Source of the DNA: an uncultured Bacteroidales bacterium
GTDB taxonomy: Bacteria > Bacteroidota > Bacteroidia > Bacteroidales > P3
Direction of reading: 5' to 3'
Assembly (NCBI GenBank): GCA_900316515.1
Contig: ONDE01000014.1
Coordinates: 1 to 61,072, forward strand
DNA: 61,072 nucleotides
Shown: piece by piece, positions 25,389 through 33,557 of the stretch
How the letters are laid out: each line of letters begins with the position of its first letter
How positions within the stretch are numbered: position 1 is the first letter of the stretch
Program-made: the position numbers and the translations under genes
The notes under the pieces: model-generated
What the model was told of the DNA's origin: nothing
The model's database searches: none
Seen by the model: the letters and a program-made list of their open reading frames with translations, nothing else

Positions 25389-25419
25389 TTTGCCAATCGG
25401 GAAAAATGTCGTATCTTTG
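25389..25419 (+). promoter_or_regulatory. Promoter of the RNase H-prmC unit
   Basis: TTTG (25389-25392), 19 nt, then TATCTTTG (25412-25419) followed by CAC. The ATG at 25433 is only 13 nt beyond the box, so the leader is under 10 nt. Confidence 0.8.
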
Positions 25420-25432
25420 CACGCGGAAAACT

Positions 25433-26110
25433 ATGGCGAAGAAACAGAAATACTACGTGGTGTGGCAGGGCAGGAAGCCGGGCATCTACAGCGACTGGGA
25501 CGCGTGCAAGGAGCAGGTCGTGGGCGTGCAGGGGGCGCAGTACAAGGGCTTTGACAGCATGGCCGAGGCCGAGGCGGCCATCAAGCTGCCGTACAGCAGC
25601 GTGGTCCGAGTGGAGAGTGGAGAACGGAGAGTGGAGAGCGGGAAGCCTTCGGCTCTCGTCATCGACGAGAACGGCATGACAGCTGTGAAGCCCGGCACCG
25701 ACAACCCGCCCGTCCTCGACGCGCTGGCCGTCGATGCCGCCTGCAGCGGCAACCCCGGCGTGATGGAGTACCAGGGTATCTACATCCCCACGCGCACCCG
25801 CGTCTTCCACTACCGCACCGAGAAGGGCACCAACAATATCGGTGAGTTCCTGGCCATAGTGCATGGTCTCTCATATTTGAAGAAGCATCATCTGAACCAG
25901 ATTATTTATACCGACTCGCGTACCGCCCTCGGCTGGGTGCGACAGAAACAGTGCAAGAGCAAGCTGCCCGAGGATGCCAGCACCGCCGAACTGTGGGACT
26001 ATATCCACCGCGCCGAGAACTGGCTGCGCACCAACAGTTACACCACCGAGATACGCAAATGGGACACCGACAACTGGGGCGAGATACCGGCGGACTTTGG
26101 ACGAAAGTAA
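25433..26110 (+). CDS. Ribonuclease H with viroplasmin-type N-terminal domain
   Basis: A 225-residue type 1 RNase H that cuts RNA in RNA-DNA hybrids. Residues 5-45 form the viroplasmin-like hybrid-binding domain (YYVVWQGRKPGIY, VQGAQYKGF). The catalytic domain shows the acidic residues in AVDAACSGNPG, GEFLAIVHGL, YTDSRTALGWV and the final Asp near the C-terminus. The linker contains RVESGERRVESGK, encoded by a 10-12 bp repeat (25608-25645), an apparent in-frame insertion. The start was set at 25433 to lie downstream of the promoter; it begins MAKKQKYY. Confidence 0.9.
   Translation: MAKKQKYYVVWQGRKPGIYSDWDACKEQVVGVQGAQYKGFDSMAEAEAAIKLPYSSVVRVESGERRVESGKPSALVIDENGMTAVKPGTDNPPVLDALAVDAACSGNPGVMEYQGIYIPTRTRVFHYRTEKGTNNIGEFLAIVHGLSYLKKHHLNQIIYTDSRTALGWVRQKQCKSKLPEDASTAELWDYIHRAENWLRTNSYTTEIRKWDTDNWGEIPADFGRK
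25608..25645. repeat. Phrase repeat inside the RNase H gene
   Basis: GAGTGGAGAGTGGAGAACGGAGAGTGGAGAGCGG-type units encode the doubled peptide RVESGERRVESG in the interdomain linker. Confidence 0.8.
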
Positions 26111-26152
26111 GTCAAAGAGTCGAAAAGTCGAAGAGTCGAAAAGTCAAAGAGT
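26111..26152. repeat. Phrase repeat between the RNase H gene and prmC
   Basis: Units of 9-10 bp of the form AAAGTCGAAGAGTCG fill the entire 42-bp gap and end at the prmC ATG. Confidence 0.85.
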
Positions 26153-27043
26153 ATGAATACCACCGACCTCCGTTTCCGCAGTAATCGCGTGCGCGACATC
26201 CTGAGCCTCTTCCACGAGGAGCTGGACGGCATGTATGGTGGCGGCGAGGTGGGCGTGTTCTGCGAAATGCTTTTCGAAGCTTTCCTTAGCTGGGACAAGG
26301 TGCGGCTGCTGACCTCGCGCGAGCAGACCATCGACCAGAGCGACCTGCTGCGCTTCCATTGGGCGCTCGAAGACCTCAAGCAAAGCCGCCCCATACAGCA
26401 TATCATCGGCTACACTGACTTCTGCGGCTGCCGCATCGCCGTGAGCCCCGATGTGCTGATACCTCGGCCCGAAACCGAGGAAATCGTCAACTGGATACTC
26501 CACACTATCCACTATCCACTATCCACTATCCACTTGCTCGACCTCTGCACCGGCAGCGGCTGCATCGCCATAGCCCTGAAAAAAGCCTTTCCCAAAGCCG
26601 ACGTGACGGCTGTGGACATCTCTCCGGCGGCAATAGAGATTGCACGCCGAAACGCCGAAAACAACGGCGCTGACATTCACTTTGTCCAAGCCGACATCCT
26701 CGACCCCTCTTTTCTCCTTTCACCTTCCTCCTTTCACCTTATTGTGAGTAATCCTCCCTACGTCATGGAAAAAGAGCGGGCAAAGATGCAGCGCAATGTG
26801 CTGGACTATGATCCTGCGCTGGCACTTTTTGTGCCCGATGACGACCCTCTGCGTTTCTACCATGCCATCGGCATTATTGCACAAAAACATCTTGACAAAG
26901 AAGGTCTGCTGGCAGTGGAAATTAACGAAACACTTTCAGAAGAGACCTGCGCCTTGATGCGTGAACAGGGATTCATTCCTACCATCCACAACGACTTTCG
27001 AGGAAAACCTCGCTGGATAAGTGCAAAAAAGAAACTCTCATGA
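26153..27043 (+). CDS. prmC: Release factor glutamine methyltransferase
   Basis: Methylates the glutamine of the GGQ motif in peptide release factors. The N-terminal helical domain is followed by the SAM site LDLCTGSGCIAIALK and the substrate motif VSNPPYV. Two unusual segments flank these: HTIHYPLSTIHL directly before the SAM motif and SFLLSPSSFHL directly before NPPY. Both are encoded by AT-rich phrase repeats and replace short turns in the family. Overall length (296) is slightly above the usual 280. The stop overlaps the next gene by four bases. Confidence 0.92.
   Translation: MNTTDLRFRSNRVRDILSLFHEELDGMYGGGEVGVFCEMLFEAFLSWDKVRLLTSREQTIDQSDLLRFHWALEDLKQSRPIQHIIGYTDFCGCRIAVSPDVLIPRPETEEIVNWILHTIHYPLSTIHLLDLCTGSGCIAIALKKAFPKADVTAVDISPAAIEIARRNAENNGADIHFVQADILDPSFLLSPSSFHLIVSNPPYVMEKERAKMQRNVLDYDPALALFVPDDDPLRFYHAIGIIAQKHLDKEGLLAVEINETLSEETCALMREQGFIPTIHNDFRGKPRWISAKKKLS
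26500..26533. repeat. 7-bp tandem repeat (ACTATCC) inside prmC
   Basis: Four to five perfect ACTATCC units encode TIHYPLSTIH immediately before the SAM-binding motif. Seven-base units repeated three times restore the reading frame. Confidence 0.88.
26707..26740. repeat. 12-bp phrase repeat inside prmC
   Basis: TCCTTTCACCTT occurs twice in a row with a short linker and encodes LLSPSSFHL just before the NPPY motif. Confidence 0.82.
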
Positions 27044-28155
27044 AAAGAACATTTATCCTTGCCTTTGCGTTACTCTTTGCCACCTTCCAAGCGTTGTCCC
27101 AAGCGCCCGAAAGGCTGCAACCCATCAAAATCATCTCACTGCAACCCGTGGTTTATGACTCTGCGCCACAACCCGACCCATGGGGATGGATATGGAGACC
27201 CGACACCTCACTGGTATTCACAGCATGCCATGCCGACACTGGCGTGGTGGGCTATGTGGTGGAAAAACGCAGTGCTCCCTTCCCGCCGTTCCCTGTCACA
27301 GGGAAGCCTTTCCATGCAACGCTGGCCGATGTGCAACGCACGGAGGAGGTCATGGCCGAATTGTTGAACCTACGTGTCGACTCGGCACAGGAGGCTCCGG
27401 AAGTATTCACCGCACCACGAAACTACCGTTACATTCGACAATACGTTTTCACCCTCGACTCTATGGGCGACACCTGCGTGTATGTCAACTGCGTACACCA
27501 AGGGGACGAAGAGCCCGTGGACCGTCGCTGGCTGGCTAATGTATGCGATGGCGACGACTACTATTGGCATATCAACCTCAACCTTTCACGACGGTTGCTG
27601 GTGGAATATGGCATCAATGGTCCTTGCATTGTGCATGTCAAAGGCCGCAGCACCGAACCCGAAGGATTAATCGATAAAGTAATGTTTCCTTGGTATAGGT
27701 ACAGAGGAAAAACCTACAGCTATCGTGAGTATCCAAAAGCTGTGGAGCGTCAGTTGCCCGAGCGACACGACAAAACAGGAGTCTCTGAAGTGTACACCTT
27801 CCGAAAAGGGTTGCATCGATACTATCTGGTAACCTTCGGCGACGAAGTCTGCTATGGCTACCGTTCCAACGGTGAACTGTTATTTGTAGGTCACAGCAGC
27901 TGGAATACAGGACTGGAACGCGCCGACCTGGAAAATTTTCCCATCATCGACACTTTACTGGAAACCGTTGCGGAGGACATGCGCTCGCGTGGCCGCGATT
28001 TTAGCCGTTACGGTCAGGTGAACTGGATAGAGCATGTAGGAAACCATTATGTGATGGAGGTACACTATAAGCCGCCGACCATGGCTTACGAGATGTATTC
28101 CATATACACCTTTAATAGCGAAGGGAAATTCGAGGGTATCTACCACCGGCCCTAA
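27040..28155 (+). CDS. Exported hypothetical protein
   Basis: A 371-residue protein with a clear signal peptide (MKRTFILAFALLFATFQALS). I do not recognise the family. A TonB-like region is suggested by EKRSAPFPPFPVTGKPFHA but is not convincing. The mature part is Tyr- and Trp-rich with many short beta-like strands (YHINLNLSRRLLVEYGI, SYREYPKAVERQL). There is no T9SS sorting domain or lipobox. It overlaps prmC by four bases, and its end overlaps the dtd end on the other strand by four bases. Confidence 0.72.
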   Translation: MKRTFILAFALLFATFQALSQAPERLQPIKIISLQPVVYDSAPQPDPWGWIWRPDTSLVFTACHADTGVVGYVVEKRSAPFPPFPVTGKPFHATLADVQRTEEVMAELLNLRVDSAQEAPEVFTAPRNYRYIRQYVFTLDSMGDTCVYVNCVHQGDEEPVDRRWLANVCDGDDYYWHINLNLSRRLLVEYGINGPCIVHVKGRSTEPEGLIDKVMFPWYRYRGKTYSYREYPKAVERQLPERHDKTGVSEVYTFRKGLHRYYLVTFGDEVCYGYRSNGELLFVGHSSWNTGLERADLENFPIIDTLLETVAEDMRSRGRDFSRYGQVNWIEHVGNHYVMEVHYKPPTMAYEMYSIYTFNSEGKFEGIYHRP

Positions 28156-28613
28156 AACGACTCGCGCAGATGCGAATCCATGACAATGGTCACAGGACCA
28201 TCGTTGACCAACGACACCTGCATATCGGCACCGAACTCGCCGGTCTGAACATCCTTCCCAAACAGCTCACTTAAACGAGCGACAAACTTTTCATACATCG
28301 GCACAGCAAATTCCGGCCGTGAAGCATGGATATAACTCGGACGGTTGCCTTTCTTGGTAGAGGCCATCAGAGTAAACTGGCTCACCACAAGTATGCCGCT
28401 GTCGACGACATCGGTTATCGGCAGGTTCATCACCCCTTCTGCGTCGGGGAAGATACGCATCTGCACCACCTTGCGGCAGAGGTAGTCGATATCCTCGTCG
28501 ATGTCGTCGTCGCAGATGCCTACAAGGATGAGCAGACCAATGCCTATGGCGCTCTTCTGTTTGCCGCCGATTGTCACCGACGAAGACTTCACTCTTTGTA
28601 TAACTATTCTCAT
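28152..28613 (-). CDS. dtd: D-aminoacyl-tRNA deacylase
   Basis: Removes D-amino acids mischarged on tRNA. At 153 residues it is the typical size, with the active-site blocks VVSQFTLMA and VNDGPVTIVMD. The start MRIVIQRV is characteristic. It is the last gene of the leftward ribD-uvrD-cotH run and meets the rightward secreted-protein gene tail to tail with a four-base overlap and no terminator. Confidence 0.96.
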   Translation of the reverse strand: MRIVIQRVKSSSVTIGGKQKSAIGIGLLILVGICDDDIDEDIDYLCRKVVQMRIFPDAEGVMNLPITDVVDSGILVVSQFTLMASTKKGNRPSYIHASRPEFAVPMYEKFVARLSELFGKDVQTGEFGADMQVSLVNDGPVTIVMDSHLRESF

Positions 28614-28625
28614 AACTTATCTGTT

Positions 28626-30482
28626 TTAGCGGTTCCAGCGCAGCGTTGTCTTTGCCGCGCTGAGGTGGACATAATAGGTGCCGTGCGGCAACGTCGGCAG
28701 CGGGACATCGTTCGCCCCAGGCACTGCCTTCACCTCGGTCTGATGCACCACACGACCGTTGATGTCGAACACCGTCAGGCTGTGCTTGCCTGCCGTGGAG
28801 GACTCGAAATGCAGCACTCGGTCGTCGACGATAGTCACTGTGTCGCTGATGCCGGTGCTGAAGCCGAAATAGAGGGCGTACTCGTTGAGCATGGCCTCGG
28901 GTTCTTTGCGGAGGAAGTCGTCGATGAGCGACACCGACACCTTCCATTTGGCCATGGACGACGGGGTGCCGAAGCGGGCAATCTGGTAGGGCACCTCAGC
29001 AGCTACCTCGTCGACGATGCGCTGCAACATGGGGGCTGTGTTCTCGTAGGCGAAGTGTGTGGCGACAATCTCGGACAGTCGTTCGAGGGAGCGATGGCGG
29101 AAGGACTCGTTGTCGTAGAGGCGGCGGAAGAGGAGCGTGGAGCGCGGCGAGGTGTGGGTGACCTGCTTCGGCACGCGGTAGGTCATATAGTCCAATATGG
29201 CGGCGCTCCGCGGGAACGACGCCAGGGCGCCGTCTCCGTCGAAGAAGACCCACCGCCACGGATGCCCCTCGGCAGCCCAGAAGCGGACATTGTTGACAGG
29301 CCAGTCGTCGTTGAGCACAAGAATCTGAAGAAGCATATAGTCGAGCAGGGCGTCGATGTCGACCTGCGAGGCAAGGTAGTTGTAGTTGCCGCTGTCGGTT
29401 AGGTCGGCTTTCTGCAGCCAGTCGTATAGGGCATCCCATCGGGCTGGACCGCCGTTCTCCACCTCATCGCCCCAGTAGGCGAGGAAGTCCACCGCACGGC
29501 TTTCAAAGCCGTAGTGTTCTTCGACGTAGTGCTCATCGGCCTTCTCCTCGAGGAAGTAGACGCCCCAGTACTCGCCATTTAGGAACAGCACCACAGGCCG
29601 CGAGGCGAGGTTGTCGCACCGTAGCGGTTCGGCCAGCTGCTGGCAGAGCCAGTCCTCGACGCCTGCCGCGCTCCACGAGGTCTTCCATGGGCGGAGCACA
29701 AGGCGGCGGTAGCTGTCCAATGGTGAATGTTGAATGTTGAATGATGAATTGGTGAAGAAAGGGTAGCGGAAACTGTTGCTACCGTATTCGCGGCGCGCGT
29801 AGAGCGAGATGCCCTTTTGCGCCAGCACGCGCTGGCTGTTGCCGTGCGTGCGGAGTCCGCAGTCCTGCACAAGCACGTCGCCCGTGGTGTCGTAGAAGGC
29901 GAAGGCGGCGACACGTTCCCAGTCGCGCCCTTTCTGAAAATAGTTGCCCGTGTTGTAGGGCAACGCGGGGTTGTGGTACCATCCACGCACGAAGAGACCT
30001 GTGTCGTAGTCGAACAGGCTCAGCGAGTCGACGCAAAGCGATACTATCGGCAGCTGTATCTTACGACCCAGCAGGCTGTCGATGGCGTATGCCTGCGTGT
30101 TCACAGGGGTGCGGCGGTAGCCGTCGGCGTCGAAGGCCGCGGCTCGCACCACAATGATATGCTCCACGCCATGGGGCTCATACCAGCGGCTGTCGGGTAC
30201 CGTCTGCACGCGGTAGATGTCCGACGTCGAGTAGCAGGCCTTCGTGAGCGGCAGCGGCGCCGTGTACTGCGCGTCGCACTCCGTGGGTTCGTTGCCGTTG
30301 AGGGTGTAGTGGATGGTGAGAGTGTTTAGTGTTAAGTGTTCAGTGTTTAGTGGGGATGTGATATGCATGCCGAGGCTGAAGGTGTCGGCATAGCGACCGC
30401 CGTCGTGCGAGAAGACGACCTCTTGGGAAGTGAGAAGTGAAAAGTGAGAAGTGAAAAGTGAAAACAAAAGCAACAGGAGCAT
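28626..30482 (-). CDS. CotH-family kinase-like protein with T9SS sorting domain
   Basis: A 618-residue exported protein. The start at 30482 (MLLLLLFSLFTSHFSLLTSQ) gives a signal peptide and is preceded by AAGGAGTT; the frame also extends upstream to a TTG overlapping uvrD. Early residues resemble a chitobiase-type C-terminal domain (IHYTLNGNEPTE). The CotH region follows (CGLRTHGNSQR, FLNGEYWGVYFLEEKADEHY, DDWPVNNVRFW, WVFFDGDGAL); family members phosphorylate proteins. The C-terminus is a T9SS-type sorting domain (VFDINGRVVHQ). Three phrase repeats lie inside this gene, one forming the signal-peptide core. Confidence 0.86.
   Translation of the reverse strand: MLLLLLFSLFTSHFSLLTSQEVVFSHDGGRYADTFSLGMHITSPLNTEHLTLNTLTIHYTLNGNEPTECDAQYTAPLPLTKACYSTSDIYRVQTVPDSRWYEPHGVEHIIVVRAAAFDADGYRRTPVNTQAYAIDSLLGRKIQLPIVSLCVDSLSLFDYDTGLFVRGWYHNPALPYNTGNYFQKGRDWERVAAFAFYDTTGDVLVQDCGLRTHGNSQRVLAQKGISLYARREYGSNSFRYPFFTNSSFNIQHSPLDSYRRLVLRPWKTSWSAAGVEDWLCQQLAEPLRCDNLASRPVVLFLNGEYWGVYFLEEKADEHYVEEHYGFESRAVDFLAYWGDEVENGGPARWDALYDWLQKADLTDSGNYNYLASQVDIDALLDYMLLQILVLNDDWPVNNVRFWAAEGHPWRWVFFDGDGALASFPRSAAILDYMTYRVPKQVTHTSPRSTLLFRRLYDNESFRHRSLERLSEIVATHFAYENTAPMLQRIVDEVAAEVPYQIARFGTPSSMAKWKVSVSLIDDFLRKEPEAMLNEYALYFGFSTGISDTVTIVDDRVLHFESSTAGKHSLTVFDINGRVVHQTEVKAVPGANDVPLPTLPHGTYYVHLSAAKTTLRWNR
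29719..29755. repeat. Phrase repeat inside the CotH gene
   Basis: GAATGTTGAATGTTGAATGA-type units on the plus strand encode NSSFNIQHSPL on the minus strand. Nearly the same sequence and peptide occur in uvrD at 31163-31202. Confidence 0.88.
30319..30352. repeat. Phrase repeat inside the CotH gene (second)
   Basis: GTGTTTAGTGTTAAGTGTTC-type 9-10 bp units encode LNTEHLTLNTL near the N-terminus. Confidence 0.82.
30426..30464. repeat. Phrase repeat encoding the CotH signal-peptide core
   Basis: GTGAGAAGTGAAAAGTGAGA-type units run across the signal sequence and encode FSLFTSHFSLLTS. Confidence 0.82.
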
Positions 30483-30526
30483 CCGTTTTAACTCCTTGAC
30501 AGCCGTTTCCTTATCTCCTAACAGTT

Positions 30527-32833
30527 TCAATTATCAATTACTGTGAGTTTTGCGAACTTGAGCATCAGTTGCTTGTTGCCCACGCCCTCAAAGAAGACGG
30601 TGGCCTTGCGCGAGTCGCCAGCGCCCTCGATGGCCAGCACCTTGCCGGTGCCGAACTTGTCGTGCTGCACACGCATGCCCACCATGATGCCGTCGATGGC
30701 CGCCGCGCTGTTGGGCACCGCAGGGCCGCGCTGCACGTTAACCGGCGTCAGTTTCCTCTTGGGTTGCGGCTTGCCGATGTTCCACATGTCGGAAGGCATG
30801 GTGGGGGCCATCTTGCGCCGCGGCATCTCGATGTACTGAGAATCTATCTCCTCCACGAAACGGCTCACCTCGCCGCCGGTGCGCTGTCCGTTGTTGAAGC
30901 GCGTCTGGGCATAGGAGAGCGTCACCTGCTTCTCGGCACGCGTCACGGCGACGTAGAACAGTCGGCGCTCCTCCTCCATCTCGGCGCGGCTGCTAGCGAG
31001 GAACGACGGGAAGAGCTGCTCCTCCATGCCCACCACGAAGACGTAGGGGAACTCCAAACCCTTGGCGGCATGGATGGTCATCAGGCTCACTCGATTGGCA
31101 TCCTTGTCCTTGTCTTTGTCTTCGCTGGTGTAGAGCAGCACCTGCTGCAGGAACGCATCTAAAGTTTTTAGTGTTGAATGTTGAATGTTGAGTGATGAAT
31201 TGCCATCCGCGTCAGCCAATTCCTCATTCATCATTCCTAATTCATCATTGTCTTCGCAGAACTCCTGCACACCGTTGAGCAGCTCGTCGATGTTCTCTAT
31301 GCGCTCGGCACTCTCGGGGTCGTCCTCCTCACGCAGGGCCTTGATGATGCCGCTGGCGTAGACGATTTGCTTGGCCAGCGTGAAAGCATCGACAGTGGCC
31401 ACCTGTGCCTCGAAGCGCTTAATCATGTATACAAACTCGGTAATCTTCTGCACCACACCGCTCTGTATCGGCAAGCCGAAGGTCTGGATGTTTTCCAGCA
31501 CCGTCCATATGCTGATGTCGTTGTCGGCGGCAGCCACACGAATCTTGTCCATGGTGGTCTGTCCGATGCCGCGGGCGGGATAGTTGATGACGCGCACCAA
31601 CGACTCGTCGTCGTGCGGGTTTACGGTGAGGCGCATATAGGCCAGTGCATCCTTCACCTCGCGGCGGCCGTAGAACGAGATACCCTGATAAATCTTGTAT
31701 GGAATGTTCATGCGGCGCAACGAGTCCTCAATGGAACGCGAAAGCGAGTTCTGGCGGTATAGCACCGCGAAGTCGCGGTATTCGGCGTCCTCGCCGAGAC
31801 GGGCGTCCTGTATGGCATCGGCCACGCGGTTGCCCTCGTCCTTCTCGTCGGCACAGCGCATCAGGCGTATGCGGTTGCCCTCGCCGTTGTCGCTCCACAG
31901 CTCTTTCTGTATCTGGTCGCGGTTGCGGGCAATGATGCTGTTGGCGGCACCCACTATGGTCTTTGTAGAGCGGTAGTTCTGCTCCAACTTGAAGAGGTGC
32001 ATGTCGGGGTAGTCGCGCTTGAAGTTGAAGATATTCTGTATGTTGGCCCCACGGAAAGCATAGATGCTCTGCGCGTCGTCGCCCACCACACAGATGTTCT
32101 GGTGGCGTGCCGCCAGCTTCTTCACAATGAGATACTGCGCATAGTTGGTGTCCTGGTACTCATCGACCATTATGTGGCTGAACCGCTGCTGGTACTTCAG
32201 CAGCACATCGGGGAAGTCCCTAAGCAGCACGTTCATGTTGAACAGCAGGTCGTCGAAGTCCATGGCGTTCGAGTTGTGCAACCGCTGATCGTACAGCTGG
32301 TATATCTGGCCCGTGGCGGGACGCTTGGCATCAATGTCGGTCTGGTATATCTCGGGGTTCTCCATATAGTCCTTCGGTCCCAACAGGTTGCTTTTAGCCA
32401 TCGATATGCGGCCCAGCACATAGCTGGGTTTGTAGGCCTTGGGGTCGAGGTTCAGCTGCTTGACAATCTGCTTGATGGCGGCCTTCTGGTCGTCGGTGTC
32501 GTAGATGGTGAACATGCTGGTGTAGCCCAGCTTCGTGGCCTCGGCCCTCAGCACACGGGCGAAGACCGAATGGAAAGTGCCCATCCATATATTGCGCGCC
32601 TCCGAACCTACCAGCTTTATGATACGTTCTTTCATCTCGCCTGCAGCCTTGTTTGTAAACGTCAGTGCCAAAATACGGTATGGGTCGACACCAAGCTTTA
32701 TCAGGTGTGCTATGCGGTAGGTCAGCGTGCGTGTCTTGCCGCTGCCGGCACCGGCTATTATCATCACCGGACCCTCAGTGCATTCAGCCGCTTCGCGCTG
32801 TGGTTCATTCAATTGTTCAAGCAGTTCACTCAT
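30527..32833 (-). CDS. uvrD: UvrD/PcrA-type ATP-dependent DNA helicase
   Basis: A 768-residue superfamily 1A helicase for repair and replication restart. Motifs in order: Walker A IIAGAGSGKTRTLTYR, TFTNKAAGEM, MVDEYQDTN (motif II), DDAQSIYAFRGA (III), EQNYRSTKTI (IV), SLMTIHAAKGLEFPYVF (V) and LFYVAVTRAEKQVTLSYA (VI). A 29-residue segment between about 540 and 570 (DELGMMNEELADADGNSS, then LNIQHSTLK) is made of two phrase repeats and is absent from the usual family layout. It has its own promoter with exact 19-nt spacing. Confidence 0.95.
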   Translation of the reverse strand: MSELLEQLNEPQREAAECTEGPVMIIAGAGSGKTRTLTYRIAHLIKLGVDPYRILALTFTNKAAGEMKERIIKLVGSEARNIWMGTFHSVFARVLRAEATKLGYTSMFTIYDTDDQKAAIKQIVKQLNLDPKAYKPSYVLGRISMAKSNLLGPKDYMENPEIYQTDIDAKRPATGQIYQLYDQRLHNSNAMDFDDLLFNMNVLLRDFPDVLLKYQQRFSHIMVDEYQDTNYAQYLIVKKLAARHQNICVVGDDAQSIYAFRGANIQNIFNFKRDYPDMHLFKLEQNYRSTKTIVGAANSIIARNRDQIQKELWSDNGEGNRIRLMRCADEKDEGNRVADAIQDARLGEDAEYRDFAVLYRQNSLSRSIEDSLRRMNIPYKIYQGISFYGRREVKDALAYMRLTVNPHDDESLVRVINYPARGIGQTTMDKIRVAAADNDISIWTVLENIQTFGLPIQSGVVQKITEFVYMIKRFEAQVATVDAFTLAKQIVYASGIIKALREEDDPESAERIENIDELLNGVQEFCEDNDELGMMNEELADADGNSSLNIQHSTLKTLDAFLQQVLLYTSEDKDKDKDANRVSLMTIHAAKGLEFPYVFVVGMEEQLFPSFLASSRAEMEEERRLFYVAVTRAEKQVTLSYAQTRFNNGQRTGGEVSRFVEEIDSQYIEMPRRKMAPTMPSDMWNIGKPQPKRKLTPVNVQRGPAVPNSAAAIDGIMVGMRVQHDKFGTGKVLAIEGAGDSRKATVFFEGVGNKQLMLKFAKLTVIDN
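31163..31252. repeat. Double phrase repeat inside uvrD
   Basis: Two blocks: GTTGAATGTTGAATGTTGAG-type units (31163-31202) and TCATTCATCATTCCTAATTC-type units (31217-31252), separated by a GC-rich linker. Together they encode the extra UvrD segment ending in NSSLNIQHSTL. Confidence 0.88.
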
Positions 32834-32855
32834 ATGTGTTATTCCTATTGTCGTG

Positions 32856-32886
32856 CAAAATTACTAAAAACGCGCGACATGACAAA
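32856..32886 (-). promoter_or_regulatory. Promoter of uvrD
   Basis: Minus-strand TTTG (32886-32883), 19 nt, then TAATTTTG (32863-32856) followed by CAC, 23 bases before the ATG. Confidence 0.82.
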
Positions 32887-32912
32887 AAGAAGTTATCAAC
32901 CTGCTGCAGCCC

Positions 32913-33515
32913 CTATAGCACATCTATTTTCACGGTGCGCAGATTTGCCACATCGTCGTAGAATCGCACCGAGAGCGACTGGCGGATGCTTACCTCAAGC
33001 GTGCAGTCCATGTCGAAGTGCTGGTTTTCAGGCTTCAGGTCGTAATCCTTGAGGATGCGCATCACGTCGTTCATGGTGACATATTCGAACGAAAGGCGGT
33101 AGCGAGCGTCGATGGTCTTCTCTATGATTGTGGCGTGGTCTATGGCGTCGCGCGCAGCGGTCTTGTATGCGTTGGCCAATCCGCTGGCGCCGAGCAGTAT
33201 GCCGCCGAAGTAGCGCACGACGACTATCAACGTGTCGGTGAGGTCGGCCGAGAGGAGCTGTCCGTGGATGGGGCGGCCGCCGGTGCCGCTGGGCTCGCCG
33301 TCGTCGTTGGCGCGGAAGGCGTCCTTGCGGGGCCCGAGGATGTAGGCATAGCAATGGTGGCGGGCGTCGAAATAGTCCTTGCGCAGCTGCTCCAGGTGGG
33401 CTTTCACATCGTCGATGGTGCGCACCGGGTAGGCAAAAGCCAGGAACTTGCTGCCTTTCTCCTTGTAGAGGCCTTCTGCCGGTGCCGCAATGGTCTTATA
33501 TGTGTCGTCGAACAT
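32913..33515 (-). CDS. yigZ: YigZ/IMPACT family protein
   Basis: A 200-residue member of the UPF0029 (IMPACT N-terminal) family. Blocks include KEKGSKFLAFAYPV, ARHHCYAYILG, NDDGEPSGTGGRPIHGQL and VVRYFGGILLGASGLANAY. The biochemical role is not settled; eukaryotic IMPACT regulates Gcn2, and bacterial members are linked to translation. It follows ribD across a phrase-repeat spacer and ends upstream of the uvrD promoter. Confidence 0.92.
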   Translation of the reverse strand: MFDDTYKTIAAPAEGLYKEKGSKFLAFAYPVRTIDDVKAHLEQLRKDYFDARHHCYAYILGPRKDAFRANDDGEPSGTGGRPIHGQLLSADLTDTLIVVVRYFGGILLGASGLANAYKTAARDAIDHATIIEKTIDARYRLSFEYVTMNDVMRILKDYDLKPENQHFDMDCTLEVSIRQSLSVRFYDDVANLRTVKIDVL

Positions 33516-33517
33516 TG

Positions 33518-33556
33518 AAAATGTGTGAATGCGTGAATGTGTGAATGCGTGAGTGT
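33518..33556. repeat. 10-bp phrase repeat between yigZ and ribD
   Basis: Alternating GTGTGAATGC and GTGAATGT units fill the whole gap between the two genes. Confidence 0.87.
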
Positions 33557-33557
33557 T

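Noticed and set aside
26111..26152. Prophage or insertion-sequence end
   Set aside because: The repeats have no transposase, terminal inverted repeats or target duplication around them.
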